Source of the DNA: UBA5972 sp964466385
Lineage (GTDB): Bacteria > Pseudomonadota > Alphaproteobacteria > Rhodobacterales > Rhodobacteraceae
DNA: 13,551 bases
Direction: 5' to 3'
Assembly: GCA_964466385.1 (NCBI GenBank)
Contig: CAYXNM010000074.1
Coordinates: forward strand, 1 to 13,551
Within the stretch, counting starts at the first letter, position 1; every line of letters begins with the position of its first letter. A model generated the notes under the pieces. That model had not been told where the DNA came from. It did not search any database and worked only from the letters and a program-made list of their open reading frames with translations. The translations under genes and the position numbers were made by a program. Positions 1 through 6,726 of the stretch are shown here, piece by piece.

Positions 1-75
1 GGGCGTATAGCTCAGCGGGAGAGCACTTCGTTGACATCGAAGGGGTCACTGGTTCAATCCCAGTTACGCCCACCA
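1..75 (+). tRNA. tRNA-Val (anticodon GAC), CCA encoded
   Basis: The stretch folds as a complete cloverleaf. The acceptor stem pairs 1-7 with 65-71, and the D arm contains GCTC/GAGC. The anticodon stem pairs 26-30 with 38-42 around a seven-base loop with GAC at 33-35. The T stem pairs 48-52 with 60-64 around loop TTCAATC. The discriminator base is A72 and the 3' CCA is encoded at 73-75. GAC reads the valine codon GUC (and GUU by wobble). The gene begins exactly at the window edge, so nothing can be said about its promoter. It is co-directional with rpmJ, 63 bases downstream, with no obvious terminator between them. Confidence 0.95.
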
Positions 76-138
76 TCCTTCCCGGGATGGCCAGGAAAGC
101 AACCGGGCGCAAGCGCGCCGCGACTAAGGAGAACGACC

Positions 139-264
139 ATGAAGGTCAAGAATTCGCTTCGGTCCCTGAAAGCGCGCCATCGCGATTGCCGTATCGTGCG
201 TCGCAAGGGCCGCGTTTACGTGATCAACAAGACGCAACCGCGTTTCAAGGCCCGTCAGGGCTGA
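139..264 (+). CDS. rpmJ: 50S ribosomal protein L36, zinc-independent (C-minus) form
   Basis: This is a 41-residue, highly basic protein starting MKVKNSLRSLKARH and ending PRFKARQG. It matches the short alphaproteobacterial/YkgO-type L36, which sits in the large ribosomal subunit on 23S rRNA. The zinc-ribbon CxxC...C...H ligand set of classical L36 is absent: only one cysteine (residue 17) remains, so this form should not bind zinc. The start at 139 is chosen because the sequence begins at the family's usual N-terminus and AAGGAG at 126-131 lies 7 bases upstream. The frame is open further upstream into the tRNA, but that extension has no family support. An intrinsic terminator follows 23 bases after the stop. 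Confidence 0.95.
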   Translation: MKVKNSLRSLKARHRDCRIVRRKGRVYVINKTQPRFKARQG

Positions 265-287
265 CGACACCTCCGATTATTGCATCA

Positions 288-320
288 GGCCGCCGGTTTT
301 CGATGAACCGGCGGCCTTTT
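288..320 (+). terminator. Intrinsic terminator of rpmJ
   Basis: A perfect 11-bp GC-rich stem (GGCCGCCGGTT at 288-298 pairing with 306-316) encloses a 7-base loop and is followed directly by TTTT, with a second T-run a few bases on. This is a classic rho-independent terminator for plus-strand transcription from tRNA-Val/rpmJ. The minus-strand cluster ends only 30 bases away at 350. In that direction the same hairpin has no U-tract, so it would act there at most as a 3'-end-protecting stem. Confidence 0.9.
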
Positions 321-349
321 GCGTTTTGGATTTGCATACCGGCGTTTGG

Positions 350-2002
350 TCAGCCTGCTTCTGCAATCAAGCGGACGATGACCTGCCGGCTGAGGTATCC
401 GGTCACCGGAAAACCGCGTGTTCTCTGGAATTTGCGGATCGCACGACGGGTAAGATTGTTGAACTTGCCATCCACCGCGCCCGGATGGAATTCAAGATGG
501 GTCAACTGTTTTTCGACCAGAATTCGCGCCAGCTTGTTCAGATTCAGATCCTCTTCGGCCTGTTTGGCAGCGTCGATTTCGGCCTTGTGTTTGGCCTCGT
601 TCTCCAGTTTCACAATACGCGCTGCGGCCTCGTCCGCGAACAAGCCACCGGGATACGCGGCCAGGTAGGCCTGATATGACGCAACGGTGTTGTCCGTTTT
701 CGCGCCATCCCAGGCATCGCGCTCAGCCTTGTTGAGGTTCTTGTTCTTGGCCCGGGCGATCGCGTCCAGTTGCAGTTGCGCGATATCCGCGAAAAGGCCG
801 TCGGGATACCAATTGAGATAGCGGTGCAAACCCTGCTCGTCCCCCGAAGCGGCGCCGGACGACTGCCAATAGGCCCGGTCTTCGGCTTCCAGTTCGCGCT
901 GTTTTTGCTGCGCAATTGCCGCCAGTTCCGCTGCGCGACGGGATGCCTGACGATCAATGCGTGTGATCTGCTGGGAGCCCAGAAAACCCGTCACATCAAA
1001 GTTTTGGTCGCGCTGCCAGTTCGCAATGGCGCTGCGGGTTCCGCGGCCAAAGATACCGTCGATGCCATGCGTGTCATATCCAAGCAGGCTGAGATCCTCT
1101 TGAATGGCGCGCCGTTCCGCACGGCTGAGCACCAGACGTGCTTCGGCTTCGCGGGCTTTTTCGGCGGGGGTCTTCTCGACCCGTTCGGCGATCAGGTCGC
1201 GGGCCTGGTTTGCATGGGCACCCGCGGGATACGCCCGCAGATACGCCTGCATCGCGGCGACGGTGTTCAGGTCAAGTGCTGCCCGCCAATAGCCTTCCTC
1301 GCGCCGCGCATCGTCATACCCGGCATCAGCGCCGCCCTGATTGGGAACCAACACCCCTATATTTGACACAAAGCCCTGCCCCGAAACCGAAGCCGGCGCG
1401 TTCGCGAGGGCCTCAGCCAGCGTGACACCGGGTTCCAGAAAATCACGCCGCGCCGTCGTGGCGATATCCTCGGGCCGGCCTGTCGCCACAAAAACACCTT
1501 GTGGTATATCCACCGGGCCGATGCCGGGCTGCAATCCGAAACCCAGATCGATATTTCGTGCGACCGTTCCAAGGAAGATAGCCGCCCCGCCCGGCTTGCT
1601 TGCGGCCAGTTGATAAAGGGCGTTCAGCGACAACCCCTCGTAGCTGATGGTCGCCAGATTGGGTCGCCTTGCGTCAACCGGAACAAACCAGCTGTTTCCC
1701 GCCGAATGGACAAAATGGCCGCTCAGAATGATAACGACCCGATCGGCCCGATCCAGCCGAGCCAGAAAACCCTCCAGTGCCTGACGGGTCTGCGCAGAGT
1801 TCAGGTCGCGCCCCGAAACCACGGAATACCCTTGGTTCCGCAGTTTCCCAGCGGCGGTCAACGCGTTTTCGGCGTTATACATCCAGCTTGCATGGCGATA
1901 GGTTCGATTTCCGATGACCAGCGCCACGTCAGAGGCAAATACTTCGGTGAATGTCAGGAACAACCCGACGATTGCAAAAACAACAACGGAAAAGATGCGC
2001 AA
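350..2002 (-). CDS. Exported pseudo-caspase with two peptidoglycan-binding domains
   Basis: This is a 550-residue predicted periplasmic protein. Residues 1-23 form a hydrophobic signal peptide, with likely cleavage after VFA. Residues about 25-165 match the caspase/metacaspase (peptidase C14) fold: the N-terminal strand VALVIGNRTY, the His motif LSGH (His96), and the following strand WFVPVD. The segment that normally reads FLDACRDN reads FLGTVARN, putting Val147 where the catalytic Cys belongs. No cysteine occurs anywhere in the protein, so it cannot be a cysteine protease. Peptidoglycan-binding_1-like domains lie at about 294-349 (core DGIFGRGTRSAI) and 489-547 (core DGKFNNLTRRAI). Three related segments of about 40 residues (about 238-276, 377-417, 428-468) share W-x-A, YL-x-x-YP-x-G and A-x-x-x-I. 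The TTG start at 2002 is preferred over TTG at 2023 because AAGAGGAG (2010-2017) sits 7 bases upstream. The gene lies 27 bases after the PaaK-like gene. Its role is unknown; cell-envelope scaffolding or sensing is an inference. Confidence 0.82.
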   Translation of the reverse strand: MRIFSVVVFAIVGLFLTFTEVFASDVALVIGNRTYRHASWMYNAENALTAAGKLRNQGYSVVSGRDLNSAQTRQALEGFLARLDRADRVVIILSGHFVHSAGNSWFVPVDARRPNLATISYEGLSLNALYQLAASKPGGAAIFLGTVARNIDLGFGLQPGIGPVDIPQGVFVATGRPEDIATTARRDFLEPGVTLAEALANAPASVSGQGFVSNIGVLVPNQGGADAGYDDARREEGYWRAALDLNTVAAMQAYLRAYPAGAHANQARDLIAERVEKTPAEKAREAEARLVLSRAERRAIQEDLSLLGYDTHGIDGIFGRGTRSAIANWQRDQNFDVTGFLGSQQITRIDRQASRRAAELAAIAQQKQRELEAEDRAYWQSSGAASGDEQGLHRYLNWYPDGLFADIAQLQLDAIARAKNKNLNKAERDAWDGAKTDNTVASYQAYLAAYPGGLFADEAAARIVKLENEAKHKAEIDAAKQAEEDLNLNKLARILVEKQLTHLEFHPGAVDGKFNNLTRRAIRKFQRTRGFPVTGYLSRQVIVRLIAEAG

Positions 2003-2009
2003 GACGACA

Positions 2010-2017
2010 CTCCTCTT
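2010..2017 (-). promoter_or_regulatory. Shine-Dalgarno site fixing the TTG start of the pseudo-caspase gene
   Basis: On the minus strand AAGAGGAG is followed by a 7-base spacer and then TTG (2000-2002). This makes TTG at 2000-2002 a better start than the in-frame TTG at 2021-2023, which would place the site inside the coding sequence. The site lies in the short gap after the PaaK-like stop codon. Confidence 0.7.
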
Positions 2018-2029
2018 GATCAAAACTCG

Positions 2030-3232
2030 TTACTCATAGCTCCTCTGATCGTCGATGACTTTACCGTCTTTCGGAAGGGAGCCTGAGGGAACCAATACCA
2101 CGTCACCCCTGAGTTTAAGAGTCTCTATTATGGATTTCTCAAAACACGCAACGTCGGTTTCGCTGGTCTCGATCTGAACGGTCATCACGTCGCGTTCATC
2201 AACGCGCGAGGCGATCACGCGCGCTTTTTGGATGCCGTCATGCGCGGCAACCAGTGCGGCCACCTGTTCGGGGCGAACGAACATGCCCTTGATCTTTGTC
2301 GTCTGATCGGCGCGGCCCAGCCAGCCCTTGATGCGCATATTGGTGCGTCCACAGGGGCTTTGCCCCGGCAAGACCGCCGACAGATCACCGGTTGCGAAGC
2401 GGATCAACGGATAATCGGCGTTGAGCGAGGTGACGACGACTTCCCCAACTTCGCCCGTGGCGACCGGGTCACCGGTGCCGGGGGTCACGATCTCGACGAT
2501 CACGCCTTCGTCAACGATCATGCCTTCCTGCGCGGGACTTTCATAAGCAATACTTCCCAGATCGGCGGTGGCATAGCCTTGCAGGCAGGCAATCCCCCGG
2601 TCCGCATATTCCTGACGCAGCGACGGAAACAGCGCCCCACCCCCCACAGCGGCGCGCGTGATGCGCGACAGATCGACCCCCAGTTCATCGGCCTTGTCCA
2701 GAATGACCTTCAGGTAATCCGGCGTTCCGGCATAGGCAGTCACGCCAATATCCGCCGCCGCCCGAACCTGAAGCTCGGTCTGCCCGGTGCCGGCCGGAAA
2801 GACGGATGCCCCGACAGCCCGCGCGCCGTTTTCAAAAATCATGCCGGCGGGCGTCATGTGATAGGAGAAACAGTTCTGCACGATGTCGCCCGCGCCAATG
2901 CCAATCGCGTGCAGGAATCGACCCACGCGCCACCAGTCGTGGCTGACGCCGCCCGGCTCGTAGATCGGGCCGGGGGATTGGAAATAATGGACGATATCGC
3001 CAACCTTGATGCCGCCAAAGGGTGGGCGCGCCTTTTGCATGGCCGAAAGGTCGGATTTCCTCAGAACGGCCAGTCGCGGCAAATCGGCAGCGCTTGTCAC
3101 CGTCGCGGCTGCGTCGCGCCAGTCATCCGCCGCAACTGTGATGCCGCTTAGAATGTCCTTTAACGCCGAGGATTGCCCGGCCGTGCGTTCGTCTGTCGAA
3201 CGGGTTTCCAGAGTGTCGTAATAAATGCCCAT
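2030..3232 (-). CDS. PaaK-like (phenylacetate-CoA ligase family) AMP-forming ligase, divergent
   Basis: This 400-residue cytoplasmic protein of the ANL adenylate-forming superfamily is closest in layout to PaaK (about 430-440 residues). PaaK enzymes activate a carboxylic acid with ATP to an acyl-adenylate and then transfer it to CoA. Visible core motifs are GYATADLG (219-226, the aromatic-T/S-E-like A5 position), RFATGDLS (278-285, holding the ribose-binding Asp), WLGRADQTTKIKG (304-316, the hinge/A8 region), and a C-terminal SGSLPKDGK with Lys391 as the candidate catalytic lysine. The A3 P-loop, SSGTTG-like in PaaK, is replaced by QSPGPIYEPG (85-94), which lacks the serine/threonine/glycine-rich signature. 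ATG at 3232 has an upstream GAAGGA and is well supported. It lies downstream of livF after an 81-base gap. Substrate unknown; phenylacetate is not implied. Confidence 0.85.
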   Translation of the reverse strand: MGIYYDTLETRSTDERTAGQSSALKDILSGITVAADDWRDAAATVTSAADLPRLAVLRKSDLSAMQKARPPFGGIKVGDIVHYFQSPGPIYEPGGVSHDWWRVGRFLHAIGIGAGDIVQNCFSYHMTPAGMIFENGARAVGASVFPAGTGQTELQVRAAADIGVTAYAGTPDYLKVILDKADELGVDLSRITRAAVGGGALFPSLRQEYADRGIACLQGYATADLGSIAYESPAQEGMIVDEGVIVEIVTPGTGDPVATGEVGEVVVTSLNADYPLIRFATGDLSAVLPGQSPCGRTNMRIKGWLGRADQTTKIKGMFVRPEQVAALVAAHDGIQKARVIASRVDERDVMTVQIETSETDVACFEKSIIETLKLRGDVVLVPSGSLPKDGKVIDDQRSYE

Positions 3233-3313
3233 GTGGTGTCCTTCATTCTCCGAACAAACCGGAGTTCCGTGACTGTTATTCGTAAGGCGTCGGTTAAAGC
3301 GGCAGCGGGTCCG

Positions 3314-4147
3314 TCAGCTTAGCCAACGCTTGCGTCGGCGATAGGACCGCACTTCGCGAAACGATTTCCGGCCCTCCTCGGACACGCCAAGATAGAACTC
3401 CTTGACGTCCGGGTTTTCGCGCAATTCGTCCGCTGGTCCGTCCATCACAACGCGCCCGCTTTCCAGAATATAGCCGTAATTGGAATACTTGAGCGCAACA
3501 TTGGTGTTCTGCTCGGCCAGCAGGAAGGATACGCCTTCCTTTTCGTTGAGGTCCCTGACGATGCCGAAAATCTCTTCGACCAGTTGTGGGGCAAGGCCCA
3601 TCGACGGCTCGTCAAGCAGGATGGTTTCAGGGCGCGACATCAGGGCGCGACCGATCGCGCACATTTGTTGTTCACCACCAGAGATGTACCCGGCGAGTGA
3701 TTTGCGACGTTCCTTCAACCTGGGAAAATAGCTGTAGACCAGATCGATATGTTTCGCGATTGCGGCGGCCCCGTCCTTGCGGGTAAACGCGCCGGTCTGA
3801 AGGTTTTCTTCAATCGTCAGGTGTTCAAAACAGTGCCGCCCCTCCATCACCTGAATGACGCCGCGGCGCACCAGTTCGGCGGGGTTGAGATTGCTGACAT
3901 CGTCGCCGCGATAGGTAATCACACCTTTGGTGACTTCGCCGCGCTCGGAATGCAAAAGGTTGGATATCGCCTTGAGTGTGGTCGTCTTGCCAGCACCGTT
4001 TCCGCCCAATAGCGCGGTGATGCCGCCCTTAGGAACCGACAGGCTGACACCCTTGAGGGCCAGAATCACGTGGTTGTAGAGCACCTCGATATTGTTGACC
4101 TCAAGCAGGGTCTCAGGCGCGGTCTGTGTGGCTTCGGGCATGCTCAT
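3314..4147 (-). CDS. livF: Branched-chain amino acid-type ABC transporter ATP-binding protein (LivF-like)
   Basis: This 277-residue ABC ATPase is one of the two nucleotide-binding subunits of the HAAT/Liv importer encoded here, acting at the inner face of the membrane. Walker A is GGNGAGKTT (48-56), the Q-loop glutamine is Gln99 (VIQVMEGR), the signature is ISGGEQQ (155-161), and Walker B is ILLDEP (176-181). The switch position reads AEQN, not histidine, as is typical of LivF. It is about 35-40 residues longer than E. coli LivF. The extra length includes an N-terminal segment (1-12) and a strongly basic tail (about 259-277, SYRRRKRWLS at the end). ATG at 4147 has only a weak upstream GGA; ATG at 4141 is possible. 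Its cognate permeases lie upstream in the same cluster. Confidence 0.93.
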   Translation of the reverse strand: MSMPEATQTAPETLLEVNNIEVLYNHVILALKGVSLSVPKGGITALLGGNGAGKTTTLKAISNLLHSERGEVTKGVITYRGDDVSNLNPAELVRRGVIQVMEGRHCFEHLTIEENLQTGAFTRKDGAAAIAKHIDLVYSYFPRLKERRKSLAGYISGGEQQMCAIGRALMSRPETILLDEPSMGLAPQLVEEIFGIVRDLNEKEGVSFLLAEQNTNVALKYSNYGYILESGRVVMDGPADELRENPDVKEFYLGVSEEGRKSFREVRSYRRRKRWLS

Positions 4148-4178
4148 CGGTGAATTCCGGTCATGAGGTTGGGTGGGT

Positions 4179-4206
4179 GGCCAGCCCCAACTGCGCGGGG
4201 CTGGCC
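4179..4206 (-). repeat. Intercistronic hairpin between livK and livF
   Basis: A perfect 10-bp stem (GGCCAGCCCC at 4179-4188 with its complement at 4197-4206) encloses an 8-base loop, in the 75-base gap between livK and livF. In the transcription direction of the cluster (minus) no U-tract follows, so it does not look like an efficient terminator. A T-run lies on the plus-strand side only. Such hairpins after binding-protein genes commonly protect the upstream mRNA end and raise binding-protein yield relative to downstream genes. That role is inferred here. Confidence 0.7.
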
Positions 4207-4222
4207 GTTTTTCTCACCTGCT

Positions 4223-5527
4223 TCAGTTGCAGGTTTGGGTCTGCCAGTCGGGCTTGTCAGCGACATAGCGGTCAGCCGCTGCAACCAGTTCCGCACGCAC
4301 CAGATCGGTCATCGGCGGGATCAGGTCGGATGTTTTGACCCATCCGCTGCCATCCCACTGCTGCATGAAGATCGAGCCGCCCGAACCGTGGTTCTTGCAC
4401 GTTGCCTTGATTGGCGAGGTGAAACCGCTCAGTCCCAGCTCGGTCAGGCGCGCTGCCGACAAATCAAGGTTTTCAAGAGCGTCACGCATTTCGGATGGGG
4501 TGATGTTGGCGTGACCCGTCGCTTTTTGCGCGGCCAGTATCGCCTCGGCTACAACGACCGAATTGTAAAGACCACGGTTGTAAAGCACGCTGCCAACGAT
4601 TGAAGCATCACTGATCTGGCTCTTGCCCGGTTCGATGACGTACTTGATCACGTCCTGAAGTGCCGGGAAATCCGTACCCGATGCAGCCATGTTTGCGGAA
4701 CGATACCCTTTGCCCGCTTCACCAGCAGGTTTCAGGTCAACGTCAGCACCAGACCACCAGTTGCCGATGAAGTGATCCATCGGGTACTTGATCTTGGCGG
4801 CTTCCTTGATCGCGGTCGGGTTCATTGCACCCCAGCCCCACATGATCATCCAGTCAGGCTTTTCCTTGCGGACGTTCAGCCAGTGTGACGACTGTGTCTG
4901 CATTTCCTTGCCCGCAACCGGGAATTTCACGACATCAAAGCCCATGGACTTCGAAAGCGTCTCCAAAAGCGGAATCGGTTCCTTGCCGTAGCCAACGTCA
5001 AGATAGATAAAGCCGATCTTCTTGCCCTTGATGCCACCGTCCTGAGTGTCGATATAGCTGATGATCGAGGACATCTGATCCCAGTAAGAGGCAGGATAGT
5101 TGAACGTCCATGGGAATTTCTCGCCCACCGCAACCGCGGACAGGCCATAACCCATGGAAAGGACCGGTATCTTGTCAACCGGGGCTTTGGGGATCAGCTG
5201 AAGCGTGATGCCTGTGGAATAGGGATTGTAAACAAGTGCGCCGTTGCCTTTTGTGGCTTCGTAGCACTCGACCCCTTTTTGCGAGTTATAGCCGGTTTCG
5301 CATTCCTCAACCACGACCTTCAACCCACCGATGCCGCCATCGCGTTCGTTGAGCATGGTGAAATAGTCGTGCGAACCGTTGGCGATCGGCGTACCACCAA
5401 CCGAGAACGGGCCGGTGCGGTAAGTGAGCAGCGGTACATAGAGCGTATCCGCGGCACTTGCCGGCGCCACCTGCAGGGTCGTTGCAATCGCCAGCGCGAC
5501 TGCCCCTGTGGTTATTTTCTTGAACAT
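4223..5527 (-). CDS. livK: Liv-type periplasmic substrate-binding protein
   Basis: This is a 434-residue type-1 periplasmic binding protein that captures the solute and delivers it to the LivHM permeases. Residues 1-25 are a Sec signal peptide (MFKKIT then a hydrophobic core) with cleavage after ASA. The mature part has the two-lobe pattern of the family: an early TGPFSVGG loop (38-45), a VGYG-type ligand/hinge segment (178-181), and C-terminal helices. Four cysteines (76, 88, 377, 433) are placed so that two disulfides are plausible. A Trp-rich stretch (226-258, with WMIMWGWG and NWW) may line or border the pocket. GGAGG at 5535-5539 lies 7 bases before the ATG. It is longer than E. coli LivK (about 370), fitting the subfamily found next to acyl-CoA ligases. 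The ligand is unknown and probably not leucine. The gene symbol denotes family only. Confidence 0.9.
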   Translation of the reverse strand: MFKKITTGAVALAIATTLQVAPASAADTLYVPLLTYRTGPFSVGGTPIANGSHDYFTMLNERDGGIGGLKVVVEECETGYNSQKGVECYEATKGNGALVYNPYSTGITLQLIPKAPVDKIPVLSMGYGLSAVAVGEKFPWTFNYPASYWDQMSSIISYIDTQDGGIKGKKIGFIYLDVGYGKEPIPLLETLSKSMGFDVVKFPVAGKEMQTQSSHWLNVRKEKPDWMIMWGWGAMNPTAIKEAAKIKYPMDHFIGNWWSGADVDLKPAGEAGKGYRSANMAASGTDFPALQDVIKYVIEPGKSQISDASIVGSVLYNRGLYNSVVVAEAILAAQKATGHANITPSEMRDALENLDLSAARLTELGLSGFTSPIKATCKNHGSGGSIFMQQWDGSGWVKTSDLIPPMTDLVRAELVAAADRYVADKPDWQTQTCN

Positions 5528-5589
5528 CTAAGTTCCTCCCGTGTTTCGCAAACGGCGATCGTGCCGTCTGCTTCAAATTCGAAACCTCT

Positions 5590-5618
5590 GTTATGCGTTC
5601 GGGCCCGCCGGGTTTCAA
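5590..5618 (-). promoter_or_regulatory. Candidate sigma70-type promoter ahead of livK
   Basis: On the minus strand TTGAAA (5613-5618) and CATAAC (5590-5595) are separated by 17 bases. They match the -35 consensus at 5 of 6 positions and the -10 consensus at 4 of 6. They lie in the 118-base livM-livK gap and would give a leader of roughly 55 bases before the livK ATG. This would allow the binding protein to be made in excess of the membrane subunits. Pattern match only. Confidence 0.4.
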
Positions 5619-5645
5619 AGCCGGTCCGATATTTGTGTGGGCGAC

Positions 5646-6722
5646 CTAATAGGGGAAAGGCCACACACGCAATTTCTGCTTCAGAATGGCCCACAACCGG
5701 GCCAGCCCGTGCGGTTCGATGATCAGGAAAAAGATAATCAGCGCACCGATAATCATGAAGTTGATATGCTCAACCGTCGCAACCGGAATGTCCAGCCCCA
5801 GCACTTTGGGTGCCGCGCGCAGCAGAACCGGCAAGATCCAGATGAAGGCAGCCCCTAGGTAGGACCCAACCAGACTGCCCAGACCGCCGATGATCACCAT
5901 GAACAGGACAAGGAAAGACTGGTTGACGTCAAAGCTCTCGACCTCCGCGGCGCCCAACCACATGAACACCAGCATCGCACCGGCCACACCGCAATAGAAC
6001 GACGATACCGCAAAAGCAGAGATCTTGGCGTAAAGCGGTCGCACACCCATCAGTTCCGCGGCAATATCCATATCGCGGATCATCATCCACGAACGCCCGA
6101 TGCGCCCATGGATCAGGTTCGAGGCAATCCACGTCATGACGACGACGATTGACAACACCACCAGATACTGCGTCTGAGGCGTGGCCTCTGGCCCGGTAAT
6201 GATCACGTTCAGAACCTCGCGACGGGGAACCTCGATTGCGCCACTGTCGTTATAATTGTAAAGCCAACCGATGCGGATAAAGGCCCATTCCAGGAAAAAC
6301 TGCGCCGCCAGCGTGGTGACCACCAGATAAAAACCTTTGATCCTCAGCGACGGCAATCCGAAGATCATGCCAACGAGTGCGGCAAAAAACCCGGACATCA
6401 GAATGGCAACAATGACATTCATGTCGGGAAAAATCGTCACGAGCTTGTAACAGGAATAGGCCCCGGCCCCCATGAACGCCCCGGTTCCAAGCGAAATTTG
6501 CCCCGTGTAACCGGTCAGGATATTGAGCCCGATTGCCGCCAGGGTGAATATCAGAAACGGGATCATGATCGAGTTGATGAAGAAATCCGACCCGAACAAG
6601 GGCACCACGATGAACGCGACCGCCAGATAAAAGATGATGGCCATCCGGTCCTGAAGGATCGGAAAAATGGCGCTGTCGTCGCGGTAGTTTGTCTTGAACT
6701 GCCCGGCCTCGCGATAAAGCAT
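5646..6722 (-). CDS. livM: Branched-chain amino acid-type ABC transporter permease (LivM-like)
   Basis: This 358-residue polytopic inner-membrane protein is one of the two permease subunits of the importer. The family hallmark LNILTGYTGQISLG lies at residues 66-79 and is followed by GAFMGAGAY. Many hydrophobic segments follow, along with a conserved cytoplasmic EAA-like region around GRIGRSWMMIRDMDIAAELMG. An N-terminal hydrophilic stretch of about 26 residues precedes the first membrane segment. I place the start at ATG 6722, 4 bases after the livH stop and 9 bases after GAGAGGG (6732-6738). An in-frame TTG at 6755 would overlap livH and has no good ribosome site. The protein ends LRVWPFPY, about 118 bases before livK. 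Confidence 0.93.
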   Translation of the reverse strand: MLYREAGQFKTNYRDDSAIFPILQDRMAIIFYLAVAFIVVPLFGSDFFINSIMIPFLIFTLAAIGLNILTGYTGQISLGTGAFMGAGAYSCYKLVTIFPDMNVIVAILMSGFFAALVGMIFGLPSLRIKGFYLVVTTLAAQFFLEWAFIRIGWLYNYNDSGAIEVPRREVLNVIITGPEATPQTQYLVVLSIVVVMTWIASNLIHGRIGRSWMMIRDMDIAAELMGVRPLYAKISAFAVSSFYCGVAGAMLVFMWLGAAEVESFDVNQSFLVLFMVIIGGLGSLVGSYLGAAFIWILPVLLRAAPKVLGLDIPVATVEHINFMIIGALIIFFLIIEPHGLARLWAILKQKLRVWPFPY

Positions 6723-6726
6723 CTGA

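Noticed and set aside
87..668. A 193-codon plus-strand frame spanning rpmJ, its terminator and the end of the pseudo-caspase gene
   Set aside because: It runs through a strong terminator and overlaps rpmJ in another frame. Its product is low-complexity and arginine/serine-rich.
2228..3151. A 307-codon open frame on the plus strand opposite the PaaK-like ligase
   Set aside because: It is the antisense shadow of a well-supported gene in high-GC DNA. The product shows no domain, membrane segment or ribosome site.
3248..3264. Small hairpin CTCCG/CGGAG upstream of the PaaK-like gene
   Set aside because: A 5-bp stem with a 7-base loop is expected by chance in GC-rich DNA, and no U-tract follows.
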